Below, piece after piece: positions 1 through 5,866 of a stretch of DNA of 6,701 nucleotides. Each line of letters starts with the position of its first letter. Positions within the stretch are counted from its first letter, which is position 1. This DNA comes from Clostridia bacterium (GTDB lineage: Bacteria; Bacillota; Sulfobacillia; SLMV01), in contig SLGS01000194.1 in NCBI GenBank assembly GCA_007136565.1, positions 1 through 6,701 of the forward strand, read 5' to 3'. The notes under the pieces are model-generated. The model saw only the letters and a list, made by a program, of their open reading frames with translations. It did not search any database and was not told the origin of the DNA. The position numbers and the translations under genes are program-made.

Positions 1-580
1 AAGTCCGACCGGGTCCTACGATTCGCACCGGCAGCCGCGGCGCGTGTTCCATCATGTAACGCAGCTGTATGGGGGAAGTTTGGCTCCTCAGGACCAGCTC
101 ATCTCCCACGTAATATGAATCCTGCATATCCCGGGCGGGATGATCCTCGGGTATGTTGAGTCCGGTGAAGTTGAACCACTCGCCCTCCACCTCGGGTCCG
201 TCCGCCACCGAATAGCCCATGGCCACGAAAATATCCAGCACTTCCTCGAGGACTATCCTCAGCGGGTGGCGCGTGCCGCGACCCGTGGGGATGCCGGGCG
301 CACTGATATCCAGGGCGGACCCTATGACTCCCGAGGAGAGATTCTCCTTAGCCTGGGTCATGGCGTCTTCTACGACGTTCTTCGCCAGGTTGGCGGCCTT
401 GCCCACCTCGGCGCGACGCTCGGGGGGCAGATCCCCTATGCTGCGCAGAATCGCCGTGAGGGAACCCTCACGCCCGAGGTACTTGATCCGCAGTTTCTCT
501 ATAGCGTCTTGATCCGCGGCCTCGGCGAACTCGGTCACCGCCGAATCCCTCAACTCGATTACTCTTTCCACCGGATCCAA
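1..580 (-). CDS. pheS: Phenylalanyl-tRNA synthetase alpha subunit, N-terminal part (cut by window edge)
   Basis: PheS is the catalytic alpha subunit of the cytoplasmic (alpha-beta)2 enzyme that charges tRNA-Phe. The 193 codons present cover the N-terminal helical tRNA-binding arm (residues about 1-85, with KLRIKYLGREGSLT at 30-43) and the beginning of the class II catalytic core: GRGTRHPLRIVLEEV at 100-114, FNFTGLNIPEDHPARDMQDSYY at 136-157 and LRSQTSPIQLR at 164-174, all family hallmarks. The rest of pheS, and probably pheT, lies beyond base 1. The start chosen is TTG at 580-578, because AGGAGGGGG (594-586) sits 5 bases upstream; the GTG three codons further in would be too far from it. The gene follows a T-box leader reading UUC. 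Identity is very secure. The TTG start is an inference from spacing. Confidence 0.96.
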   Translation of the reverse strand, partial: MDPVERVIELRDSAVTEFAEAADQDAIEKLRIKYLGREGSLTAILRSIGDLPPERRAEVGKAANLAKNVVEDAMTQAKENLSSGVIGSALDISAPGIPTGRGTRHPLRIVLEEVLDIFVAMGYSVADGPEVEGEWFNFTGLNIPEDHPARDMQDSYYVGDELVLRSQTSPIQLRYMMEHAPRLPVRIVGPGRT

Positions 581-585
581 ACTAT

Positions 586-594
586 CCCCCTCCT
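586..594 (-). promoter_or_regulatory. Ribosome binding site of pheS, selects a TTG start
   Basis: AGGAGGGGG on the minus strand, 5 bases before TTG at 580-578. No ATG lies at a workable distance, so this strong Shine-Dalgarno element is the main argument for TTG initiation. Confidence 0.75.
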
Positions 595-605
595 ATTCTA
601 AAACA

Positions 606-851
606 CAAAAAAACCCTCGCCCCAGGGGCGAGAGCGCGCTCGCGGTACCACCCTGATTCGCCGCCCACGGCGGCCTCTTTCCACAGCGGTTTGCGTTAAC
701 GGTGCGAACCGGCGGTGCCTACAACCGCCCAGCGGCGGCTTCGGACCGCGACTCCCGGGCGAAATTCCCGTCGAAGGACCGGGGAAGCTTCCAGCCTGCG
801 CTCCCCTCTCTGGCGCGGTTTCCCTCCGCGGTACTGGACCCGTTCACAGTC
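606..851 (-). promoter_or_regulatory. T-box leader of pheS (tRNA-Phe sensing, specifier UUC)
   Basis: A T-box riboswitch lets uncharged tRNA stabilise an antiterminator and so turns on its synthetase gene. Stem I appears to run from GACU (851-848) to AGUC (753-750). Above it CGGG pairs with CCCG, followed by a loop-E-like AGUA on the 5' side. The 3' side of the specifier loop reads GGAAU, then UUC (763-761), then G and the closing CCCG, so the codon presented is UUC (Phe). The AGAGAG and GCUGGAAGC elements of the distal arm are visible. The T-box sequence AGGGTGGTACCGCG is at 654-641. CAGGG (655-651) can pair with CCCUG (627-623) to form the antiterminator, which excludes the terminator at 632-607. 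Folding was done by eye. The class and specifier are well supported; exact helix ends are approximate. Confidence 0.92.
607..632 (-). terminator. Intrinsic terminator of the pheS T-box leader
   Basis: CUCGCCC and GGGCGAG form a 7-bp stem (632-616), followed after two C-complement bases by seven U residues (613-607). It overlaps the antiterminator partner CCCUG, as expected for a transcription-attenuating T-box, and lies 27 bases before the pheS start. Confidence 0.9.
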
Positions 852-997
852 TCATCGTTTATTGCATCCGGCGATATCATCCCGGTGGGCGACGTCTCAA
901 GACAACGTACATCAGGTATGCCTCGATCAATCCCGTGGCTTCAAAGATCCTCCAACATACCCTGGAAGTGAACACCGGGTCACGCCCTCTCCTATGT
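852..997 (-). other. Extended 5' leader between the pheS promoter and T-box Stem I
   Basis: About 145 transcribed bases separate the predicted transcription start from T-box Stem I, more than a T-box needs. The segment has clear pairing potential. AGGGUAUG (963-956) pairs with CAUACCU (920-914). GGGCG (987-983) can pair with CGCCC (891-887), and CCCGGUG (979-973) with CACCGGG (887-881). The last two helices cross, so they form either a pseudoknot or two alternative states. An 18-codon reading frame with a good ribosome binding site is also present (983-927). No known RNA family is recognised here. Confidence 0.5.
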
Positions 998-1002
998 GCG
1001 GG

Positions 1003-1031
1003 ATTATAGCATTCCGCCCCGCGGCGGTCAA
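1003..1031 (-). promoter_or_regulatory. Sigma-A promoter of pheS
   Basis: Minus strand: -35 TTGACC (1031-1026), a 17-base spacer, and -10 TATAAT (1008-1003) preceded by TGC, an extended -10. Five of six and six of six consensus bases at ideal spacing predict a start near 997-995. It drives the T-box leader and pheS, and points away from the RDD gene. Confidence 0.88.
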
Positions 1032-1199
1032 ACCTCGCCCCCGGTGAAAGCCGTCCCGACGGGGATTACCCGGATCCGCACGACGGCGCAGCGCGAACCG
1101 GCGCTGGCGAGGAGGCGAAACTGGGTATATGCTAAAGCGTGGTGTCCGCACCGCCGCGGGCGAGGATTGGATAGGCTGAAATGGTGACCCTGAAGGGGG

Positions 1200-1667
1200 A
1201 TGGAATTGGTGCAATATCGCCGAGCCGGGATAGGAAAGCGCTTAGTGGCAGCCATCGTCGACGGATTGATCGCGGGGATTCCCTCGTCCATCCCGATACT
1301 TGGTCCCATTATCGGAACGCTCTACATACTGTCCAAGGATGCCCTGGTTTACGAGCTGACGGGGAGAGAGGATTTCAGGAATCGCAGTATCGGGAAGAAA
1401 CTCCTGGATATAGAGGTCATTCCGCCCTCGGACGCCACCCACGTGGATTGGAACGTATCGGTCCGCAGGAACATTCCCCTGGCGCTGGGAAGCATCATCA
1501 TGATCATCCCGCTGCTGGGGTGGATAATCGGCCCGATAGTCGGGCTCGTGGTGGGGCTCGTGGAGGCCGGACTCATACTGCTGTCGCCCGACGGCAGGAG
1601 ATTCGGTGACCAACTCGGGGGTACCATCGTGGTCGAATCGGAGCAGATACAGCGAACCCGGGGTTAG
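1200..1667 (+). CDS. RDD family small membrane protein
   Basis: This 155-residue integral membrane protein has the RDD (Pfam) layout. The N-terminal RRAGIGKRLVAAIVDGLI (residues 7-24) carries the conserved Arg and Asp21 and enters the first hydrophobic segment (about 16-45). A polar stretch with NRSIGKKLLDIEV (61-73) follows. Hydrophobic residues about 94-128 can span the membrane once or twice, and the family-typical LLSPDGRRFGDQLGGTIVV (127-145) contains the last conserved Asp (137). Function in this family is mostly unknown; some members are linked to transport or ion homeostasis. The start is uncertain: ATG 1200 directly abuts the GGGGG run at 1195-1199, so TTG 1206 or GTG 1209 (9 bases away) may be used. 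It is the only plus-strand gene, divergent from pheS and convergent with the methyltransferase, with only 7 bases between stop codons. No convincing promoter was found. Confidence 0.85.
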   Translation: MELVQYRRAGIGKRLVAAIVDGLIAGIPSSIPILGPIIGTLYILSKDALVYELTGREDFRNRSIGKKLLDIEVIPPSDATHVDWNVSVRRNIPLALGSIIMIIPLLGWIIGPIVGLVVGLVEAGLILLSPDGRRFGDQLGGTIVVESEQIQRTRG

Positions 1668-1674
1668 ACTGGGG

Positions 1675-2511
1675 CTAGCCTTCGGCACCCGGTCTCAGGG
1701 GACTGAAGGTATGAAGCAAGATGGCGGCGGCGGAACCGACGTTCAGGGATTCGGCGCCTTCCACCATGGGGATGCGCAATGTGACATCCGCCGCCTCGAG
1801 CATCCGGGAGGATAAGCCCGAAGCCTCTTCCCCGACGACCAGCGCCACACGCCCGGGTGTTTCGTAGCACTGCAGGTCGACCTCCGCCGCGGGTGATGAG
1901 GCGACGATGGAGTATCCGCGCAACCGCAGTTCCTCGACCACCGACGACCCCGGTACTCCTTCCGCGCCGGGGAGGGGAAAGACGGATCCCGCCGATGCCC
2001 GGATCGTCCGGGGCGAGAAGGCGTCCACGGTGCCCGTAGTTGTAACGTATCCCGAGGCGCCCAGGGCAGCGGCCGTCCTTATGAGTACGCCGAGATTGCC
2101 GGGGTCCGAAACGGCGTCGGCCACCAGGAAGAGGCGTCGCGCGGATTCTCCCCTTGCGAGCGGGCGGTCCAATACGTCGCCCAGGGGAATCTCCGGGATC
2201 CTGGCCGCCGCCACGAAACCCTGCGGGGAGGCCACGGAAGCCACCGAGCCCACGACATCGGCCGTCGCTTCAAACACCATGGCGCCACCCTCGTCGAGCC
2301 TCTCGGTCAATTTCGAAGTTTCGGGATCTTCCAGGAAGGATGCCTCCGCCATCAGCAGGGCGAAGGACACCCCGGCGTCCAACGCGGTTTCGAGTACCCT
2401 CGTCCCTTCGACGAGGGTTAGACCCTCGCGGGTCCGATGCTTTTTGGAAGCCAGTTTGCGCAGCAAAACGGCATATTGATTGCGGGTACTGGTGACCCGC
2501 TCGATTCGCAT
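1675..2511 (-). CDS. TrmH/SpoU-family RNA 2'-O-ribose methyltransferase (TsnR / YsgA-RlmP-like)
   Basis: The 278-residue protein is an AdoMet-dependent SPOUT methyltransferase, expected to methylate a ribose 2'-OH in rRNA. Residues 1-100 form the SpoU substrate-binding domain (LTLVEGTRVLETALDAG at 31-47). The SPOUT core follows: motif 1 with DPGNLGVLIRTAAALG (136-151), SPRTIRASAGSVF (166-178) with the conserved Arg171, motif 2 VVGEEASGL (225-233), and motif 3 IPMVEGAESLNVGSAAAILL (247-266), which forms the knot. Family members here usually have NVSxA; this one has NVGSA, a mild deviation. The start at ATG 2511 was chosen because extending upstream would run into rplT; MRIERVTS also matches family N-termini. 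It lies 22 bases after rplT, so it is probably the last gene of the infC operon. tsnR follows rplT in mycobacteria, and ysgA (RlmP, an A-loop methylase of 23S rRNA) lies next to pheS in Bacillus. The target nucleotide here is not known from sequence. Confidence 0.93.
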   Translation of the reverse strand: MRIERVTSTRNQYAVLLRKLASKKHRTREGLTLVEGTRVLETALDAGVSFALLMAEASFLEDPETSKLTERLDEGGAMVFEATADVVGSVASVASPQGFVAAARIPEIPLGDVLDRPLARGESARRLFLVADAVSDPGNLGVLIRTAAALGASGYVTTTGTVDAFSPRTIRASAGSVFPLPGAEGVPGSSVVEELRLRGYSIVASSPAAEVDLQCYETPGRVALVVGEEASGLSSRMLEAADVTLRIPMVEGAESLNVGSAAAILLHTFSPLRPGAEG

Positions 2512-2533
2512 CGGACCCCGACACCGGTCGTTC

Positions 2534-2887
2534 TCAAAGATGGTTGCGCGCCTCCTCGACCAGGCTGCCGAAGGCATCGGCATCCCGCACGGCGAGGTCG
2601 GCGAGCATCTTGCGATTCAATTCCACACCGGCGTTTTTCAAACCGGCCATGAAGCGGCTGTACGACATACCGTGGGTCCTGGCGGCGGCGTTGATCCGGG
2701 TGATCCAAAGGCGACGGAAATTGCGCTTGCGCTGTTTCCTGTCGCGATAGGAGTAGGACAGGGCCTTCAGGACTCTCTCGTTCGCGGGCTTGAAAAGCCG
2801 TCCTCCGGCTCCCCTGTAACCGCGGGCCAACTTCAATATCTTCTTGTGGCGGGAGCGCTTACTGCTACCGCCTTTCACTCTAGGCAT
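2534..2887 (-). CDS. rplT: 50S ribosomal protein L20
   Basis: L20 is a 117-residue early-assembly protein of the large subunit that binds 23S rRNA and, in several Gram-positives and E. coli, also represses its own operon through the mRNA. The sequence is canonical: MPRVKGG start, long basic N-terminal extension (residues 1-60, KKILKLARGYRGAGGRLF at 17-34), RNFRRLWITRINAAAR (about 55-70), then the globular C-terminal half. The length is normal. The ATG at 2887 gives the conserved MPRVKGG N-terminus and has GGGAGGT (2903-2897) nine bases upstream. It follows rpmI after 54 bases that hold a hairpin, and precedes the methyltransferase by 22 bases. Its protein product is the likely effector of the attenuator in front of infC. 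Confidence 0.98.
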   Translation of the reverse strand: MPRVKGGSSKRSRHKKILKLARGYRGAGGRLFKPANERVLKALSYSYRDRKQRKRNFRRLWITRINAAARTHGMSYSRFMAGLKNAGVELNRKMLADLAVRDADAFGSLVEEARNHL

Positions 2888-2909
2888 GACACTTCTACCT
2901 CCCAAGGAC

Positions 2910-2939
2910 ACCGGGTCATCCCCCGATAGGGGTCCCGGT
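2910..2939 (-). promoter_or_regulatory. Hairpin between rpmI and rplT
   Basis: In the transcript ACCGGG (2939-2934) pairs with CCCGGU (2915-2910), and an inner CCCC/GGGG helix closes on a 4-5 base loop, with an asymmetric internal loop between them. It begins 2 bases after the rpmI stop and ends 6 bases before the rplT Shine-Dalgarno. There is no U-run, so it is not an intrinsic terminator. It may tune translation, processing or stability of rplT mRNA, or bind L20. The structure is visible; the role is inference. Confidence 0.5.
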
Positions 2940-2941
2940 CG

Positions 2942-3133
2942 TTATCCGAGCATCTTCTGGACGCGCTCGTGATCCGATTTGGAAACCATGGCCGTCTTGC
3001 GTCCCTTGCGCTTCGACGACGCGGTCTTGTGGGTCTGATAATGGCTATACCAAGCGCGACGGCGCTTGAATTTTCCCGTGGCGGTGCGCTTGAATCTCTT
3101 GGCAGCACCCCGGTGAGTCTTCATCTTAGGCAT
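2942..3133 (-). CDS. rpmI: 50S ribosomal protein L35
   Basis: L35 is a small basic protein of the large ribosomal subunit. The 63 residues match the family closely: MPKMKTHRGAAKRFKRTATG at the N-terminus, KRRRAWYSHYQTHKTASSKRKGR in the middle and a short C-terminal tail ending KMLG. The length is usual (63-66). The ATG at 3133 gives the conserved MPKMKTHRG start and has GGGGAGG (3149-3143) 9 bases upstream. The start overlaps the last 8 bases of infC (ATGCCTAA), so translation is probably coupled to IF3 synthesis. Confidence 0.97.
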   Translation of the reverse strand: MPKMKTHRGAAKRFKRTATGKFKRRRAWYSHYQTHKTASSKRKGRKTAMVSKSDHERVQKMLG

Positions 3134-3662
3134 CCTCTTCAACCTCCCCGCTGCTGCGCCTGGGGGCGAGCACCATGACCATGTTGTGCCCCTCCAGGAC
3201 CGGCGCGCGTTCGACGATGGATATGTCGTATACTTCACGGGCCAGTTTCTCCAACAGATCGTGGCCCAAAGAAGAGTGGACTATCTCGCGGCCCCTGAAC
3301 ATGATGGTAACCTTCACCTTGTCGCCATCCTCGAGGAACCGAATGGCATTTCGCTTTTTCACGTTGAAGTCGTGTTCCTCGATCTTGGGGCGCATCTTGA
3401 CTTCTTTTACCTGCGTGGTCTTCTGACGCTTGCGAGCTTCTCGCCGATTCTTTGCCTGCTCGTACTTGTACTTGCCGTAATCCATGATCCGGCAGACCGG
3501 CGGACTGGCCGAAGGCGCAACCTCCACCAAATCGAGGTCCTCTTGATAGGCGGCCTCGATTGCATCCGAGGTATCAACCACGCCAACCTGGTTGCCATCT
3601 TTGTCGATGAGTCGCACGTTCCTGGCGCGAATCTGCTCGTTCACGCGAAGCTCCTGACTTAT
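3126..3662 (-). CDS. infC: Translation initiation factor IF-3, probable ATA start
   Basis: IF3 binds the 30S subunit, blocks premature joining of 50S and checks start-codon and initiator-tRNA identity. The 178-residue product has the N-terminal domain with NEQIRARNVRLIDKDGNQVG, the signature PPVCRIMDYGKYKYEQAK, a basic linker helix, and the C-terminal 30S-binding domain with RPKIEEHDFNVKKRNAIRF and VKVTIMFRGRE. No ATG is available. GTG at 3644-3642 would begin the protein at NEQIRAR and has AGGAG 6 bases upstream. ATA at 3662-3660 adds ISQELRV, which lines up with the usual IF3 N-terminus (for example MSTETRVNERIR in mycobacteria, from memory), and has GGGGGTGA (3676-3669) at good spacing. 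Rare starts (AUU, AUC, AUA) are known for infC and underlie autoregulation, so ATA is preferred at about 0.65. The upstream in-frame limit is TGA at 3671-3669. It is the first gene of infC-rpmI-rplT. Confidence 0.96.
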   Translation of the reverse strand: MSQELRVNEQIRARNVRLIDKDGNQVGVVDTSDAIEAAYQEDLDLVEVAPSASPPVCRIMDYGKYKYEQAKNRREARKRQKTTQVKEVKMRPKIEEHDFNVKKRNAIRFLEDGDKVKVTIMFRGREIVHSSLGHDLLEKLAREVYDISIVERAPVLEGHNMVMVLAPRRSSGEVEEDA

Positions 3663-3676
3663 AACCCCTCACCCCC
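3660..3676 (-). promoter_or_regulatory. Ribosome binding site and candidate ATA initiation codon of infC
   Basis: GGGGGTGA (3676-3669) matches 7 of 8 bases of the extended Shine-Dalgarno GGAGGTGA. Its GGGGG core ends 9 bases before ATA (3662-3660). A second element, AGGAG (3655-3651), would serve the GTG at 3644, but those bases also encode Gln-Glu in the longer protein. Confidence 0.65.
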
Positions 3677-3687
3677 TGGAATGATTT

Positions 3688-3724
3688 AAAAATACGCGGG
3701 GCGGATGCCCGCAGCATCCGCCCC
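3688..3724 (-). terminator. Intrinsic terminator in the infC leader
   Basis: A perfect 11-bp stem, GGGGCGGAUGC (3724-3714) with GCAUCCGCCCC (3708-3698), has a 5-base loop and is followed by GCGUA and five U residues. The U-run begins 5 bases after the stem, slightly farther than ideal. It could also stop readthrough from thrS. It ends 25 bases before the ATA start. Confidence 0.78.
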
Positions 3725-3824
3725 AAAGGAGATTCGAAGATCGAGCCCGGTGGGCCGATCATTCTAACTCTATTTGGGCCCACAAGCTACGCCTTCTGCG
3801 CGCCGGTAGGCGAGGAGCGGATGC
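3688..3824 (-). promoter_or_regulatory. Attenuator leader of the infC-rpmI-rplT operon (L20-leader-like)
   Basis: Two exclusive folds can be read directly. Near the 5' end GCAUCCGCUCC (3824-3814) can pair with GGGGCGGAUGC (3724-3714) over 11 bp with a single G-U, forming an antiterminator. The same GGGGCGGAUGC is also the 5' arm of the terminator hairpin (3724-3698). Between the arms lie CGCCU/AGGCG and a 7-bp hairpin GUGGGCC/GGCCCAC (3783-3750), which could form the protein-binding core. In Bacillus the infC operon is controlled by L20 binding such a leader and favouring termination; the position and design here fit that. L20 binding itself is inferred from context, since I cannot match the rRNA-mimic motif by eye. 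Confidence 0.8.
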
Positions 3825-3852
3825 TCCCACTTGAATAGACTAACCATCGATG

Positions 3853-3882
3853 AGTATAGCACTTAGAACGATCGCAGGTAAA
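3853..3882 (-). promoter_or_regulatory. Sigma-A promoter of infC operon
   Basis: Minus strand: -35 TTTACC (3882-3877), an 18-base spacer, and -10 TATACT (3858-3853) preceded by TGC, an extended -10. The predicted start is near 3847, about 23 bases before the antiterminator arm. It lies 31 bases after the thrS stop, with no terminator between, so thrS readthrough may add to expression. Confidence 0.78.
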
Positions 3883-3913
3883 GGTTCTTCGCCGCTTCGA
3901 CCGCCGAAAGTGC

Positions 3914-5842
3914 TCAGCCCGACCTCTCCTCTATCTCGACCTCGATCTCTCGGCGAAATTCCCGGAAATCGAAGGTGCCCCTTTCGCCCTGGCCACGACT
4001 GCGGACCGAAACGGTATCCGCCTCCACCTCGCGATCGCCGACCACGAGCATGTGCGGAACCTTCTCGACCTCGGCGTTGCGGATCTTGAAGCCGACTTTC
4101 TCGTTGCGATCATCGACCTGTACCCGTAAGCCGTGGGCCGCGAAGTCTCGCTCGATCTCCCTCGCGTATTCCACGTGTTCGTCGGTAATGGGTATGACCA
4201 CGGCCTGGACGGGAGCGAGCCACGTGGGGAACGCACCGCCGTAGTGCTCGATGAGGCCCCCGAAGAAGCGCTCCATGGACCCGAGGACCGTCCGATGTAT
4301 CATGACCGGGCGGTGTACCTGGCCATCTTCACCGGCGTACTCCAGGTCGAATCGTTCCGGGAGATTGAAGTCCAGCTGGATCGTCGGACCCTGCCACGCC
4401 CTACCCAGGGCATCCAGCATCTTGATATCGATGGCCGGCCCATAGAACTTCGCCTCTCCGACGTCGGTTTCGTAATCCAATCCCATCCGATCCAGCGAAC
4501 GCGCCAGCTTCGCCTCGGCCTCCTCCCACACCTCGGGGGTGCCGATGTACTTATCGGGCTGCAGATCGTCGTGAACCGAGAGCACGATCTCGTAATCTGA
4601 GTAACCGAACACGCTCAACATGTACTGGGCCAACCTGACGACCCCTATGACCTCGTCTTCGACCTGGTCGGGGCGACAGAAGATATGGGCGTCGTCCTGG
4701 GTGAAACCGCGAACCCTGAGCAGCCCGTGGAGTACCCCGGAGCGCTCGTATCGATAGACCGTGCCCAGTTCCGCCCAACGCATGGGCAAGTCCCGGTAAC
4801 TCCTGGTGGCGCTCTTGTACATCAGGATGTGGAAGGGACAGTTCATGGGCTTTAGGATGTATTCCTGTTCGTCGACCTGCATGCTTCCGAACATGCTGTC
4901 CTGGAACGTGTCCAGGTGGCCGCTGGTAGCCCACAGATCCTTTTTGGCTATGTGGGGACTGTACACCAGGTCGTAACCCCTATCCCGGTGCGCCGCCCTC
5001 CAGAAGTCCTCTATGGCCGTGCGGACGACCGCACCCTTGGGGTGCCAGTATATGAGACCCGGGCCGCCCTCCTCGTGGATGCTGAATAGATCCAGGTTGC
5101 GCCCGACCCTTCGGTGGTCGCGTTGCCGCGCCTGCTCCAGGCGCTCGAGGTGTTTCTCGAGATCCGATTGGTCGTCGAAGGCTGTGCCGTAGATCCGCTG
5201 GAGCTGAGGCCTGGCTTCCTGGCCCCGCCAGTAGGCTCCGGCGACGCTGAGCAACTTGAACGCCTTCAGGCGACCGGTACTCGGGAGGTGCGGGCCCCGG
5301 CAAAGGTCCACGAATCCACCGTGCTTGTAGGCGGTTATGTCCTCGTCTTCCATCTCCTGGATGAGCTCCTGCTTGTACTCTTCCTCCAGTTCACCGAATA
5401 GGTCCTGGGCCTCATCCTTATCCAACTCTATGCACTGGAAGGGGATGTCTTCTTCGACGATTTCCCACATGACCTCTTCTATACGCTCGAGGTCTTCGGG
5501 CGTCAGGGCCTCGTCGATATCGAAGTCGTAATAGAATCCATCCTCGATGGCCGGTCCTATGCCGAGCCGGGCATCGGGATAGAGTTTCTTGACGGCCTGC
5601 GCCATGACGTGGGCGGCGCTGTGTCGGTATACATCGCGCCCCTCCGGGTCGTCGAAGGTCAGTATGGTAATGTGGCCTCCGTGTTCCAGCGGCTCGGATA
5701 GGCCTACGATTCGCCCGTCGAACTTGGCCGCTATCGCATCCCTGGCCAGGCCGGGGCCGATACTCCTCGCGAGTTCCTCAACCGTGGTACCCGCAGGCAC
5801 CTTCTTGACCGATCCGTCGGGCAGTATGACGCTAATCTCCAT
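3914..5842 (-). CDS. thrS: Threonyl-tRNA synthetase
   Basis: This 642-residue class II enzyme charges tRNA-Thr and is full length. Domains in order: TGS (about 1-62); the N2 editing domain that removes mischarged Ser, with its zinc-type site HSAAH (His74, His78), Cys181 and His185 in DLCRGPHLPSTG; the catalytic core (about 245-535); and the anticodon-binding domain (about 540-642, VVIPITDEHVEYA, DDRNEKVGFKIR). The core has motif 2 YRYERSGVLHGLLRVRGFTQ, motif 3 VLGSMERFFGG and zinc ligands Cys335 (MNCPFH), His386 (DDAH) and His516 (MIHR). All catalytic and editing residues I can check are intact. ATG 5842 gives the TGS start MEISVILPDG, with AAAGGGGGG ending 8 bases upstream. It is preceded by its own T-box leader and followed by the infC promoter. 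Confidence 0.99.
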   Translation of the reverse strand: MEISVILPDGSVKKVPAGTTVEELARSIGPGLARDAIAAKFDGRIVGLSEPLEHGGHITILTFDDPEGRDVYRHSAAHVMAQAVKKLYPDARLGIGPAIEDGFYYDFDIDEALTPEDLERIEEVMWEIVEEDIPFQCIELDKDEAQDLFGELEEEYKQELIQEMEDEDITAYKHGGFVDLCRGPHLPSTGRLKAFKLLSVAGAYWRGQEARPQLQRIYGTAFDDQSDLEKHLERLEQARQRDHRRVGRNLDLFSIHEEGGPGLIYWHPKGAVVRTAIEDFWRAAHRDRGYDLVYSPHIAKKDLWATSGHLDTFQDSMFGSMQVDEQEYILKPMNCPFHILMYKSATRSYRDLPMRWAELGTVYRYERSGVLHGLLRVRGFTQDDAHIFCRPDQVEDEVIGVVRLAQYMLSVFGYSDYEIVLSVHDDLQPDKYIGTPEVWEEAEAKLARSLDRMGLDYETDVGEAKFYGPAIDIKMLDALGRAWQGPTIQLDFNLPERFDLEYAGEDGQVHRPVMIHRTVLGSMERFFGGLIEHYGGAFPTWLAPVQAVVIPITDEHVEYAREIERDFAAHGLRVQVDDRNEKVGFKIRNAEVEKVPHMLVVGDREVEADTVSVRSRGQGERGTFDFREFRREIEVEIEERSG

Positions 5843-5866
5843 GGGTCGGACCCCCCTTTCAAACGC

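Noticed and set aside
140..601. Plus-strand open frame of 153 codons over pheS
   Set aside because: It is antisense to clear PheS coding sequence and ends in the leader; the protein has no family resemblance and no ribosome binding site was seen.
1105..1140. Weak promoter-like pair (TGGCGA ... TATGCT) ahead of the RDD gene
   Set aside because: The -35 matches consensus at about half its positions and the -10 at four of six; this is expected by chance at this length.
1181..1609. Alternative plus-strand frame overlapping the RDD gene
   Set aside because: Shifted-frame translation of the RDD gene without hydrophobic segments or recognisable motifs; the 1200 frame carries the RDD signatures.
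1672..1679. Palindrome GGCTAGCC between the convergent RDD and methyltransferase stops
   Set aside because: It is only 8 bp, with no loop and no T-run on either strand, so it is not a convincing bidirectional terminator.
1907..2479. Plus-strand open frame of 190 codons over the methyltransferase
   Set aside because: It is a long frame caused by high GC on the strand opposite a canonical SPOUT gene; the composition is low-complexity Ala/Arg/Ser/Pro without motifs.
4133..4600. Plus-strand open frame of 155 codons inside thrS
   Set aside because: Antisense to the conserved catalytic core of ThrRS, which fully explains the sequence constraint.
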